A DNA stretch of 35,311 nt, taken from Betaproteobacteria bacterium (lineage in GTDB: Bacteria; Pseudomonadota; Gammaproteobacteria; Burkholderiales; Burkholderiaceae_C). Numbering within the stretch: position 1 is the stretch's first letter; each line of letters begins with the position of its first letter. Both the position numbers and the translations under genes were made by a program. The stretch spans positions 1 through 35,311 of the forward strand of contig JAHECB010000012.1 in NCBI GenBank assembly GCA_024641925.1, written 5' to 3'. The notes beneath the pieces are model-generated. The model made no database searches and was not told the origin of the DNA. It worked only from the letters and a program-made list of their open reading frames with translations. This document shows positions 1 to 9,008 of the stretch, one piece after another.

Positions 1-198
1 CTCAAGCCAACAGGCCTCCTCGAAAGCCGGTGCGGTTCACAGCGCCGCGTGCCCTTGACCATCGCCGTGGAAATCCGCAACCGCGCCCGGCAGCTGTACG
101 ACCGACTGGGCTTCGAGCCCAACGGTGAGCCGCAAGGCATACACCAGCGCATGGCGTGGCATCCTACCCACCAGCGCATCTCCGAATACCAGGAGTGA
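1..198 (+). CDS. GNAT-family N-acetyltransferase, C-terminal fragment (5' cut by window)
   Basis: An open frame runs in from the left edge and stops with TGA at 196-198. The readable tail contains V-x-x-x-N-R-A-R-Q-L-Y-D-R-L-G-F, the typical last helix and strand of GNAT acetyltransferases (N-x-x-A-x-x-L-Y-x-x-x-G-F). These enzymes transfer an acetyl group from acetyl-CoA to an amine. The acetyl-CoA binding loop lies outside the window, so the substrate cannot be guessed. The stop is only 4 nt before the next start codon, so the two genes probably share a transcript. The family call rests on this one motif. Confidence 0.6.
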   Translation, partial: LKPTGLLESRCGSQRRVPLTIAVEIRNRARQLYDRLGFEPNGEPQGIHQRMAWHPTHQRISEYQE

Positions 199-202
199 CA
201 CG

Positions 203-625
203 ATGATGAACAAACGAGGCTTTCTGTTGAGTGCAGCCAGTGCGGTTGCGGTTGCCCCGGCGCTGGCCGCCGCCACGCCGGCCCCGGGTGCCCTGGCCAC
301 CGATGGGCGGCCGATGTTGGCCGGAGGCCCCGGCCTGGCCGACTGGAAACTCTACCTGGGCCAGCGCTTCGAGCTCAGCGACGGCCGTCAGCGTTGGGCA
401 GTAACGCTGGCGTCCGCTGACTCTCTGGCAACAGCCGAGCTGCCGGTACGCACCGAGCAGTTTGTGCTGGGCTTCGTGAACCAGGGCCAGGGCCGAATTC
501 CAGCCGGCACGGTCAGCCTGCGGCATGCCAACGGCCAGAGCCGCTTGATCCACTTGTCCGATTCCGGCCAGGCCAAACAGCAATTGTTGCGCGCTGAGTT
601 CAACCTGCTGCTGCAACCGGCCTGA
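203..625 (+). CDS. small exported protein of unknown function (possibly DUF6916-like)
   Basis: 140 residues. I chose the ATG at 203 because AGGAG lies at 191-195 and the N-terminus (M-M-N-K-R-G-F-L-L-S-A-A-S) reads as an export signal: a short basic start, a hydrophobic alanine-rich stretch to about residue 25, then an A-A-A cleavage region. A longer start at 125 would overlap the acetyltransferase and bury the signal. The mature part (about 110 residues) is predicted beta-rich, with D-W-K-L-Y-L-G-Q-R-F-E-L near residue 50. From memory it resembles small DUF6916-type proteins found beside GNAT and tail-collar-like genes, but I cannot confirm that. No catalytic motif is visible, and I assign no function. 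Confidence 0.6.
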   Translation: MMNKRGFLLSAASAVAVAPALAAATPAPGALATDGRPMLAGGPGLADWKLYLGQRFELSDGRQRWAVTLASADSLATAELPVRTEQFVLGFVNQGQGRIPAGTVSLRHANGQSRLIHLSDSGQAKQQLLRAEFNLLLQPA

Positions 626-873
626 TCGCCATGCAGGCCGTTTGGAGGCGAATCGGTTGACCGCCTGAGTCCGATGTTGGCGCACCACCCAGCCAAACCA
701 GAGTTGGCCGTCGTGGCGCAGCACCCTCGGCACTTGCCCAGTCGTTGGATGGATTCCTGACCAGCAAAGCCTGAACATCAGATACCGTGCCCTCAGGCCT
801 GTTGGCCATGCAATTCCTACCAGGGCAAACCCAAAGCCGCGCGGCAGTGGCGGCCAAGTGGTGCAATATGGGC

Positions 874-1527
874 ATGAGCTTGCATCGCCGGAACTTCATG
901 AGCCGCTGCGCGGCCACTGCTGCCTTCGTGGCCTGGCCGGCCCTGGCGTCATCGCGCCGCGCCCTGGTGCCGATGACCGACGGCCCCTTTTACCCACCGC
1001 GCGCCTGGCGCGACAGTTGGGCCGACCAGGATGCCGACCTGACCCGTGTTGCGCAGCCCGGCGGCCAGACGCTGCTGGCTCAGGGCGAACTCCTGGGATT
1101 GACGGCCACGGTGGTGGACACGCGCGGCCGACAGGTGGATGGTGCGGAGGTCGAGATCTGGCAATGTGATGTGCGGGCGGCGTACCGCGCGCCTGGTGTG
1201 CCCTTGACCGCGGGCCGATTCGACCCGGGCTTTCAGGGTTTTGGCGCCAACCGCAGCGACCACCAGGGCGCCTTGCGGTTCCGCACCATCCGGCCCGTGC
1301 CTTACCCCGGCCGCACGCCCCATATTCACCTGAAACTGCGTCACGCCACGTTTGGTGAGCACACGACGCAGTTGTTTGTGGACGCAGACCCCGGCAACCA
1401 GCGCGACTTCTTGTGGCGCCAGGTGCCCCAGGCCGATCGCCCGGCGCTGGCCATGCGACTTGAACCTGCGCCTGCCGATAGCGGGCTGCGTTGGCTGGTT
1501 CGACACGAACTGGTGGTACCGGCCTGA
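874..1527 (+). CDS. exported intradiol ring-cleavage dioxygenase (protocatechuate/catechol dioxygenase fold)
   Basis: 217 residues from the ATG at 874; the ATG at 868 is an equally possible start, and neither has a clear ribosome site. The N-terminus H-R-R-N-F-M-S-R followed by a hydrophobic stretch looks like a twin-arginine export signal, so the protein probably works outside the cytoplasm. The four non-haem Fe(III) ligands of intradiol dioxygenases can be placed: Tyr104 (after E-I-W-Q), Tyr144 (in P-V-P-Y-P) and His150/His152 (in P-H-I-H-L). The early D-G-P-F-Y motif (residues 36-40) is also typical. Family members split catechol-type rings between the hydroxyls. No other aromatic-degradation genes are nearby, so the substrate is unknown. 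A gap of about 250 nt without a recognisable signal separates it from the gene upstream. Confidence 0.85.
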   Translation: MSLHRRNFMSRCAATAAFVAWPALASSRRALVPMTDGPFYPPRAWRDSWADQDADLTRVAQPGGQTLLAQGELLGLTATVVDTRGRQVDGAEVEIWQCDVRAAYRAPGVPLTAGRFDPGFQGFGANRSDHQGALRFRTIRPVPYPGRTPHIHLKLRHATFGEHTTQLFVDADPGNQRDFLWRQVPQADRPALAMRLEPAPADSGLRWLVRHELVVPA

Positions 1528-1567
1528 TTCAGCGCTGGGTTTCGCGCCGATTCGCGCCATCGGTAAA

Positions 1568-1584
1568 TGCACCATCAAAGTGCA
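1568..1584 (+). promoter_or_regulatory. NtrC-type binding site upstream of amt
   Basis: The sequence TGCACCATCAAAGTGCA is an inverted repeat TGCAC-N7-GTGCA. This is the arrangement of the enteric NtrC consensus (TGCACCA-N3-TGGTGCA). It lies about 60 nt upstream of the -24 element at 1644 and therefore in enhancer position. A half-site TGCAC at 1622-1626 may add to it. The pattern is seen directly; binding by NtrC is inferred. Confidence 0.7.
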
Positions 1585-1641
1585 TATCGACCGGCCCTCC
1601 GCTTTTTACGTCCCGATTCAGTGCACTTTGACGCACCAATT

Positions 1642-1658
1642 GAGGCATGTAAATTGCA
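1642..1658 (+). promoter_or_regulatory. sigma-54 (-24/-12) promoter of amt
   Basis: TGAGGCATGTAAATTGCAT carries GG at 1644-1645 and GC at 1656-1657 with exactly 10 nt between them. It follows the sigma-54 consensus TGGCACG-N4-TTGC with only the TGG and the second C altered. Transcription would begin near 1669, leaving a leader of about 75 nt before the GTG start of amt. Together with the NtrC-like site upstream, this points to induction under nitrogen limitation. Confidence 0.7.
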
Positions 1659-1745
1659 TGAGTGGTGCGCTCGCGCCAGGACATCCTTCGGATTGCACCG
1701 ATTTGGTGTTCTGCGCCCCATCAAAGAACATCCGAGGAGACTGTC

Positions 1746-2948
1746 GTGGATCAAGTCAAGCAGGGCACCGACGCCTTGTTCATTCTGCTGGGCGCCATCA
1801 TGGTGCTGGCCATGCACTCCGGTTTCGCCTTCCTGGAACTGGGCACGGTACGCAAGAAAAACCAGGTGAATGCGCTGGTGAAGATTCTGGTGGACTTTGC
1901 GGTGTCGACGCTGGCGTACTTTTTTGTGGGCTACCTGGTGGCCTATGGCGTCAGCTTTTTCACCGGCGCTGAAACTCTGGCGCAGAAAAACGGCTACGAC
2001 CTCGTCAAGTTCTTTTTCCTGCTGACCTTTGCAGCCGCCATACCGGCCATCATCTCGGGCGGCATTGCCGAACGCGCCCGGTTCGGCCCGCAGCTGATCG
2101 CCACGGCCGTGCTGGTGGGTTTGTTCTACCCGCTGTTTGAAGGCGTGGTGTGGAACCAGAACTTCGGCATCCAGGCCTGGATCAAGGGCAGCACGGGCGC
2201 CGAATTCCACGACTTTGCCGGCAGCGTGGTGGTGCATGCTGTGGGCGGGTGGATAGCGCTGATGGCCGTGGTCTTCCTGGGCCCGCGCGCCAACCGCTAC
2301 CGCAAGGACGGCGGCATCAGCGCGCACCCGCCGTCCAGCATCCCGTTCCTGGCACTGGGCGCCTGGGTACTGGCGGTGGGCTGGTTCGGCTTCAATGTGA
2401 TGAGCGCGCAGACCATCGACAAGATTTCAGGCCTGGTGGCGGTGAATTCTTTGATGGCCATGGTGGGCGGCACCTTGGTGGCCACCTTGATGGGCCGCAA
2501 CGACCCGGGCTTCGTCTACAACGGCCCGCTGGCCGGCCTGGTGGCCGTGTGCGCGGGTTCCGACGTGATGCACCCGCTGGGCGCGTTGGTCACCGGCGGT
2601 ATTGCCGGCGGCATCTTCGTCGTCATGTTCACCCTGACGCAGAACCGCTGGAAGATCGACGACGTGCTGGGCGTATGGCCGCTGCACGGCCTGTGTGGCG
2701 CCTGGGGCGGCATCGCCTGCGGCATCTTCGGCCTGACCAGCCTGGGCGGCCTGGGCGGCGTCACCTTGGGCGCGCAGGTGCTGGGCACCGTGATGGGCGT
2801 GGTGTGGGCGCTGGTGGCGGGTATTTTGGTGTACGGCGGCTTGAAGCTGGTGATGCCGCTGCGCCTGAGCGCGGAAGAGGAATTCGAAGGCGCCGACCTG
2901 TCGATTCACCGCATTGGCGCCACGCCCGAGCGCGAGGTGAGCTGGTAG
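1746..2948 (+). CDS. amtB: ammonium transporter (Amt family)
   Basis: 400 residues starting at GTG 1746, chosen because GAGGAGA (1734-1740) sits 5 nt upstream; the frame is open further back to an ATG at 1662, but that lies on top of the promoter. It is a polytopic inner-membrane channel conducting ammonia/ammonium. The Amt hallmarks are visible: Asp156 and His164 in H-D-F-A-G-S-V-V-V-H, and the second pore histidine His314 in P-L-H-G-L-C-G. The early F-A-F-L-E-L-G-T-V-R-K-K-N segment is also family-typical. The cytoplasmic tail carries an E-G-A-D-L-S-I-H-R-I-G-A segment, the region that contacts the PII protein GlnK in relatives. No glnK lies next to it, unlike in many bacteria. The promoter is described separately. 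Confidence 0.95.
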   Translation: MDQVKQGTDALFILLGAIMVLAMHSGFAFLELGTVRKKNQVNALVKILVDFAVSTLAYFFVGYLVAYGVSFFTGAETLAQKNGYDLVKFFFLLTFAAAIPAIISGGIAERARFGPQLIATAVLVGLFYPLFEGVVWNQNFGIQAWIKGSTGAEFHDFAGSVVVHAVGGWIALMAVVFLGPRANRYRKDGGISAHPPSSIPFLALGAWVLAVGWFGFNVMSAQTIDKISGLVAVNSLMAMVGGTLVATLMGRNDPGFVYNGPLAGLVAVCAGSDVMHPLGALVTGGIAGGIFVVMFTLTQNRWKIDDVLGVWPLHGLCGAWGGIACGIFGLTSLGGLGGVTLGAQVLGTVMGVVWALVAGILVYGGLKLVMPLRLSAEEEFEGADLSIHRIGATPEREVSW

Positions 2949-3013
2949 TCCGGGCCGCGGCAGCTGAGGGGCTGCGACTGCGCGCTGTCGATTGCAGGTT
3001 GTGGATTGCAGCG

Positions 3014-4564
3014 TCAATCGTCACGCAGCAGCGCAGCCAGCCGGGCCACGCCCTCGTCGATGCGGCTCGATTCGATCGACGAATAACCCAGGCGCAAAAA
3101 ATTGCGCGGCGGCGACGGGTTCGCAAAAAACACGTCGCCCGGTTCAATCACGATGCCCTGCTGCAGCGCCTTGCCGGCCAGCACCCGGGTGTCTCGCGCG
3201 GCAGGCAGCGACAGCCACAACGCCGAGCCGCCGCCAGCCGGTCGCGCGCGCGCAGCAGGCAGGTGGCGCGCCAACGACGCCAGCAAGCCCGCCGAACGCT
3301 CGCGGTAGGCAATGTTGAGCTTGCGAACAAAGGCTTCGTGGAAGCCATGTGCAATGAAACGCGCCGCGGTATGTTCGTTGTTGCTGGCCGGATGCCGCAT
3401 CATCAGCCGGCGCAGTGCTCGCAACTCGGCCACCAACGGCGCCGGGGCCACCAGGTAGCCGATGCGCAGGCCGTGAGCCAGCGTTTTTGACAGGCTGCCC
3501 ACATAGATCACGCGGCCTTGCTCATCCAGGCTCTTCAACGCGGCAGTGGGGCGATGCAGAAAGTTCAGCTCACTTTCGTGGTCGTCCTCGATCACCACAA
3601 GATCGTGCTTTTCAGCTGCCACCAGCAGCCGCTGCCGGCGCGCCAGCGACATCGTCACCGTGGTCGGACACTGATGGCTGGGCGTGACGTAGACATAGCG
3701 GCAGCGTGACAATGCCGGCCCCACCACCAGTCCTTCTTCGTCAACCGGCAAAGCACGCACGGCGGCCGTGCGCAGCAAAAAATTGTTGCGCGCATCAGGG
3801 TAACCCGGGTTTTCAACGCCCACCACGGTGCGCGGCCCCACCAGCAGCTGGGCCAGCAGGAAGGTAGCCTGCTGTGCACCCGCGGTCACCAGGATCTCGT
3901 CGCGCCGCGCCCAGATGCCGCGAGCCGGCAGCAGGCGTTGCTGGATCTGCTCCAGCAACGGTTCATGGTCACGGTCGATGTGGTCGGGGGCCCAGCTTCG
4001 GATGGCACCGACGTGCATGGTCTCCAGGGCACATTCGCGCCACTGCGCCAGCGGAAACAGCGAGGCGTCAAACTGGCCGTAGATGAAGGGAAAGGGCTTC
4101 TGTTGCCAGTCAGCGGGCTTCTGGATGTTGCGCTGCTCACTCGGACGCAGTTTCAAGCGCCCGTCCCAATGGGGTGCACGACCCACCGTGGCGCTGGGCG
4201 GTGCGGCCAGACGCACCGCCCGATTGGTCAGCGCATCGCGGCTGACCAGCAACCCGCTGCGCGGTTGCGAGACAACCAGACCGCTGTCGCACAGATGCTC
4301 CAGCGCCTTCGTCGCCGTCAGCCGCGCGACGCCCAGTTCGACGGCCAGCTGACGTGATGAAGGCAGGCGCGCACCGGGTGCCAGCAGGCCTTCATGGATG
4401 GCGTGGCTGAGCATGTCACGAATGCGGGCCTGCAAGGTGCCGCGTGTACCCAGGCGCTTGAACAATCGTGCCCACATCGGCACTGAAGCCAACGCCGTGC
4501 GTTCCGCTGAACCCTGGGGCGCCGGGGGCGGTCTGGCTGGCGGGGACAAGCGAGAAGAAGCCAT
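3014..4564 (-). CDS. MocR-family (GntR HTH plus aminotransferase domain) transcriptional regulator
   Basis: 516 residues, a normal MocR length. Residues about 45-110 form a GntR-type winged helix (L-P-S-S-R-Q-L-A near 67-74). After a linker, residues 160-516 form a fold-type-I aminotransferase domain, with T-P-S-H-Q at 294-298, the E-D-D-H region near 326 and the PLP-binding Lys360 in G-S-L-S-K-T-L. In this family PLP and an amine or amino-acid ligand modulate DNA binding. The gene is divergent from the HisD-like dehydrogenase at 4716, with tandem motif copies just upstream of its own start, so it probably controls that cluster and itself. The GabR, TauR, PdxR and EnuR subtypes cannot be told apart with certainty. 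The operator motif resembles the CTGGAC repeats I recall for TauR. Confidence 0.92.
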   Translation of the reverse strand: MASSRLSPPARPPPAPQGSAERTALASVPMWARLFKRLGTRGTLQARIRDMLSHAIHEGLLAPGARLPSSRQLAVELGVARLTATKALEHLCDSGLVVSQPRSGLLVSRDALTNRAVRLAAPPSATVGRAPHWDGRLKLRPSEQRNIQKPADWQQKPFPFIYGQFDASLFPLAQWRECALETMHVGAIRSWAPDHIDRDHEPLLEQIQQRLLPARGIWARRDEILVTAGAQQATFLLAQLLVGPRTVVGVENPGYPDARNNFLLRTAAVRALPVDEEGLVVGPALSRCRYVYVTPSHQCPTTVTMSLARRQRLLVAAEKHDLVVIEDDHESELNFLHRPTAALKSLDEQGRVIYVGSLSKTLAHGLRIGYLVAPAPLVAELRALRRLMMRHPASNNEHTAARFIAHGFHEAFVRKLNIAYRERSAGLLASLARHLPAARARPAGGGSALWLSLPAARDTRVLAGKALQQGIVIEPGDVFFANPSPPRNFLRLGYSSIESSRIDEGVARLAALLRDD

Positions 4565-4573
4565 CTGGCTCTA

Positions 4574-4601
4574 CTGATTTATGCCAGCTGGACTTATACC
4601 A
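4574..4601. promoter_or_regulatory. putative MocR operator: tandem repeats in the regulator/dehydrogenase intergenic region
   Basis: Two abutting imperfect copies are present: CTGATTTATGCCAG (4574-4587) and CTGGACTTATACCA (4588-4601). Their shared core GA[C/T]TTAT[G/A]CC recurs at a 15-nt period (4576-4585 and 4591-4600). They sit 10-37 nt upstream of the regulator's start codon. The sequence CTGGACTTAT occurs again in front of dctP at 7257. MocR regulators commonly bind direct repeats, so this is a likely operator. Binding is inferred. Confidence 0.55.
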
Positions 4602-4616
4602 TTGCGCGCACCGTGA

Positions 4617-4640
4617 TCAACTGCACCGCGAAACAGTTGA
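4617..4640. repeat. inverted repeat upstream of the HisD-like gene
   Basis: TCAACTG (4617-4623) and CAGTTGA (4634-4640) are perfect inverted arms separated by 10 nt, inside the 151-nt divergent intergenic region. They could be a second regulator site or a short hairpin in the leader of the dehydrogenase mRNA. No T-run follows, so it is not an intrinsic terminator. Confidence 0.35.
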
Positions 4641-6035
<1,395 letters not shown>

Positions 6036-6037
6036 CC

Positions 6038-7234
6038 ATGGCCGGCGAAACGCTTGACCTGACCGCACAGGAGCCCATCCCCGAGGCCGGCGTGCAGGCG
6101 GCGCTGGCGCTGATGGCCAGCGGCAAGTTGCACCGCTATGGCGAGGCCAGCACGGTGCCGGCAGAGGCCGCGATGCTGGAAGCCGAATTTGCCGCCGCAC
6201 TGGGCCGCCGCTATGCCGTGGGCATGAATTCCTGTGGCTCGACGATGTTTGTTGCGCTGAAGTCGCTGGGCGTTCAGCCTGGCGACACGGTGTTGAGCAA
6301 CTGTTTCACGCTGGCGCCGGTGCCCGGTGCGGTGGCCCATGCGGGCGCCCGGCTGGCGCTGGTGGACATCACCGACGATCTGACCATTGATCTGCAGGAC
6401 CTGGCTCAAAAGGCAGCCAGCGGACGGGCCAAGGTGCTGCTGCTGTCGCACATGCGCGGGCACATCGCCGACATGGCCGCGGTGATGGCCATCTGCAAGG
6501 CACACGACATCCACGTGATGGAAGACTGCGCGCACACCCTGGGCGCCGCCTGGGCCGGTCGCGCCACCGGCACCTGGGGCGATGCAGGTTGCTTCAGCGT
6601 GCAGAGCTACAAACATGCCAACGGCGGCGAAGGCGGCCTGCTGGTTACCGACGATGACGACATCGCGGCGCAGGCCATCCTGTACAGCGGCAGCTACATG
6701 CACTGGAAAGGCCATGCGGTGCGCCCACCCGACGGGGTCTTCGAGCGCTGGAAATACACCACCCCGAATTTCAGTCTGCGCATGGGCAACCTGCCCGCAG
6801 CCATCGTGCGCCCCCAGCTGGGCGCCGTGCTGGCCGACCGATGCCGGCGCTGGAACCAGCGCCACGACTGGCTGGCAGCGGGCCTGGCCGCCCTGCCCGG
6901 CCTGCGCCTGCCCCAGCGCCCGCCGCAAGAGCAGTATGTGCAAAGCTCGATCCAGTTCCTGCTGCCCGGCTGGTCTGCAACGGAGATGGCGGCCTTCGTC
7001 GCCGCTGCCGGCGCGCAGGGCGTGAACATCAAATGGTTCGGCGCGCCCGAGCCTGCCGGATTCACCAGCATCTGGTCGCACTGGCACTTTGTCGAACCCG
7101 ACCAGGCCTTGCCCCGTGCTGCGCAGGTGCTGGCAGGCCTGTGCGATCTGCGGATTCCGCTGAGCCTGCGCGAAACTGATTGCCAGTACATCGTGGCGGT
7201 GGTAGCCGAAGCCCTGCGCAGGGCAAGGGCCTGA
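6038..7234 (+). CDS. DegT/DnrJ/EryC1/StrS-family PLP-dependent aminotransferase
   Basis: 398 residues from the ATG at 6038, preceded by AAAGGG; a GTG at 6032 overlapping the upstream stop is the alternative start. The family marks are S-C-G-S-T near 65-69, E-D-C-A-H-T-L-G-A with Asp163 facing the PLP nitrogen, and the Schiff-base Lys192 in S-V-Q-S-Y-K-H-A-N-G-G-E-G-G. Most characterised members transaminate keto-sugars during cell-surface or antibiotic sugar synthesis. Here it lies 2 nt after a dehydrogenase and before a transporter, with no sugar-nucleotide genes, which suggests a catabolic use. It may remove or install the amino group on the substrate handled by the HisD-like enzyme. The exact substrate is unknown. 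Confidence 0.9.
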   Translation: MAGETLDLTAQEPIPEAGVQAALALMASGKLHRYGEASTVPAEAAMLEAEFAAALGRRYAVGMNSCGSTMFVALKSLGVQPGDTVLSNCFTLAPVPGAVAHAGARLALVDITDDLTIDLQDLAQKAASGRAKVLLLSHMRGHIADMAAVMAICKAHDIHVMEDCAHTLGAAWAGRATGTWGDAGCFSVQSYKHANGGEGGLLVTDDDDIAAQAILYSGSYMHWKGHAVRPPDGVFERWKYTTPNFSLRMGNLPAAIVRPQLGAVLADRCRRWNQRHDWLAAGLAALPGLRLPQRPPQEQYVQSSIQFLLPGWSATEMAAFVAAAGAQGVNIKWFGAPEPAGFTSIWSHWHFVEPDQALPRAAQVLAGLCDLRIPLSLRETDCQYIVAVVAEALRRARA

Positions 7235-7256
7235 ACGCTGCCGGCCTGCCGCTCAT

Positions 7257-7293
7257 CTGGACTTATGCAAATAGTTGAACTGGACTGGTGTTG
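7257..7293 (+). promoter_or_regulatory. putative MocR operator in front of the TRAP genes
   Basis: CTGGACTTATGCAA (7257-7270) matches the motif copies at 4574-4601. A second partial copy, CTGGACTGG, begins at 7280. The CTGGACT heptamers are 23 nt apart, about two helical turns. They lie in the 159-nt gap between the aminotransferase stop and dctP, 100-137 nt upstream of the dctP start. This suggests a separate, regulator-controlled promoter for the transporter genes. I could not fix -35/-10 boxes with confidence. Confidence 0.5.
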
Positions 7294-7393
7294 ATTGCCC
7301 AGACCGGCCTAGTCTTCACCGCACCACTTTTTCCCGCACGATCAGCCCCAACCCACACCATCCCGCCCCGCCATTGCACACAGGAGAGTTGCC

Positions 7394-8431
7394 ATGCACC
7401 CGATCTGCCCAACCCGTCAACCCGTGAAGTCGCGCACGTCGTCGCCACTGCGCCGCGCCGCGCTGCTGGCCGGTGTGCTGCTGTGGGCCGGCAGTGCGCT
7501 GGCTGCTGACAAGATCGTGATGAACCTGGGCTGGTCCACGCCAGCCGACTCCAACTACTCCATCCCGGCCAAGAAGTTCAAGGAGCTGGCCGAGAAATAC
7601 ACCAACAACGCCCTTGAGGTGAAGCTGCGCTGCTGCGCCCAGATCGCCACCGAAGACGACGCCTTCAAGGCCATGCAGCTCGGCACGGTCGATGCCTACT
7701 TCATCAGCCAGAACAACGTGTCGCCGCACTGGCCGCTGATGGACGTGTTTGTGCTGCCCTACATTTTCCAGAGCGAAGCGCATGTCACCAAAGTCACCAC
7801 CGGGCCGGTGGGCGACACCATCCGCAAGCAGCTGTTTGCCGACACCGGCGTGCACCTGCTCACCTTTGGCGCGCCCAGTTACCGCGACCTGTTCAATTCC
7901 CGTCTGGCGGTGAACTCCATGGCCGACATGAAAGGCTTGAAGCTGCGGGTGCCCAAGAACAAGGTGATGATCGCCACCTTCCAGGCCTTCGGTGCCGAGC
8001 CGGTGCCCCTGGCATGGTCGGAAACGCCCACGGCGCTGCAGACCAAGACCATCGACGGCGGCGACAACGGCACCTCGGTGATCAAGGACATGAAGTTCTA
8101 CGAGTTCTCCAAGCACCTGGTCATCCTGGACCACTTTGCCGGTGTGGCGCCGATGTTTGCCAGCGACCGCATGATGAAGAAGCTCAACGCCGAGCAGGCT
8201 GCCGCGGTGCGCCGCGCCGCCATCGAGGCGGGCGCGTACCACACCGAGATCCAGGCCAAGGAGACCGCCGAGATCCGTCAATGGCTGGTTGAAAAGGGCG
8301 GCATGAAAATGACCACGCCGCCGCGTGCGCCCTTCATCGCCGCAGCGCAAAAGGTTCAGCAGCAATTTGCGACCGAAGGGGGCCCGAAATTTGTCGAGCT
8401 GGTCAACTTGATCCAGGCAGCGGCCAAGTAG
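7394..8431 (+). CDS. dctP: TRAP transporter substrate-binding protein, DctP family
   Basis: 345 residues with a good ribosome site (AGGAGAG at 7382-7388). The N-terminal signal runs L-R-R-A-A-L-L-A-G-V-L-L and ends in A-L-A before A-D-K, so the protein is periplasmic. The DctP signature is clear: M-K-G-L-K-L-R-V-P-x-N containing the conserved carboxylate-binding arginine, followed by P-V-P-L-A-W-S-E and the segment T-K-T-I-D-G-G-D-N. TRAP binding proteins usually capture organic acids or other carboxylates, so the substrate probably carries a carboxyl or sulfonate group. It precedes dctQ and dctM in the usual order. Confidence 0.94.
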   Translation: MHPICPTRQPVKSRTSSPLRRAALLAGVLLWAGSALAADKIVMNLGWSTPADSNYSIPAKKFKELAEKYTNNALEVKLRCCAQIATEDDAFKAMQLGTVDAYFISQNNVSPHWPLMDVFVLPYIFQSEAHVTKVTTGPVGDTIRKQLFADTGVHLLTFGAPSYRDLFNSRLAVNSMADMKGLKLRVPKNKVMIATFQAFGAEPVPLAWSETPTALQTKTIDGGDNGTSVIKDMKFYEFSKHLVILDHFAGVAPMFASDRMMKKLNAEQAAAVRRAAIEAGAYHTEIQAKETAEIRQWLVEKGGMKMTTPPRAPFIAAAQKVQQQFATEGGPKFVELVNLIQAAAK

Positions 8432-8494
8432 GCGGTTGCCGGCCGACGCGCCGCCCCAAAAGCGCCACACTGCTGCACCACCAGGACCGCCTCG

Positions 8495-9001
8495 ATGCTG
8501 CGTTGGCTGGAACGCTTCTTTGAAGAGACCATTGCCTGCACCTGCATCACGGCGGTGGCCTGCTTTGTCTTCTTGCAGGTCATCCTGCGCTACGGCTTCA
8601 ACACCGCGCTGAGCTGGACCGAAGAGCTGTCGGGCATCGCCATGGTCTGGGCCGTGTACATGGGCGCGGCGCTGGCGGTGCGCGAGCGCTTCCATGTGCG
8701 CATCATGGCCGGCGTGGTGGCGCTGCCCCGAAAGGCGGCGCTGGCGCTGGTGGTGCTGGGCGACGCGGTGTGGCTGGCCTTCAACCTGTTCATGATCGGT
8801 GTCAGTCTGGACTACCTGCGGTTGCTGTGGGCCAGGCCTTCGACCTCGCCGTCGCTGGGCATCAACATGTTCTGGCCCGAGAGCATCGTGCTGATCGGCT
8901 TTGTACTGATGACGCTTCGGCTGTTGCAGATCTACGCCCGCTGGCTGGCCAGCGACCGGCGCGAATTGCCCGGCGTGTCGTCCGAGTACCAGTCGAACTG
9001 A
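8495..9001 (+). CDS. dctQ: TRAP transporter small permease, DctQ family
   Basis: 168 residues with four hydrophobic membrane spans, the usual DctQ size. The segment F-L-Q-V-I-L-R-Y-G-F-N followed by L-S-W-T-E-E-L is the family signature between spans 1 and 2. It pairs with DctM in the inner membrane. AGGA lies 12 nt before the ATG. The gap of 63 nt after dctP shows no strong hairpin, and dctM starts 7 nt after its stop. Confidence 0.93.
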   Translation: MLRWLERFFEETIACTCITAVACFVFLQVILRYGFNTALSWTEELSGIAMVWAVYMGAALAVRERFHVRIMAGVVALPRKAALALVVLGDAVWLAFNLFMIGVSLDYLRLLWARPSTSPSLGINMFWPESIVLIGFVLMTLRLLQIYARWLASDRRELPGVSSEYQSN

Positions 9002-9008
9002 GGCCCTC

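Noticed and set aside
2990-3011. Direct repeat GATTGCAG (2990-2997 and 3004-3011) after the amt gene
   Set aside because: Only 8 bases, in a 65-nt convergent gap; no further copies seen, so chance is the simplest explanation.
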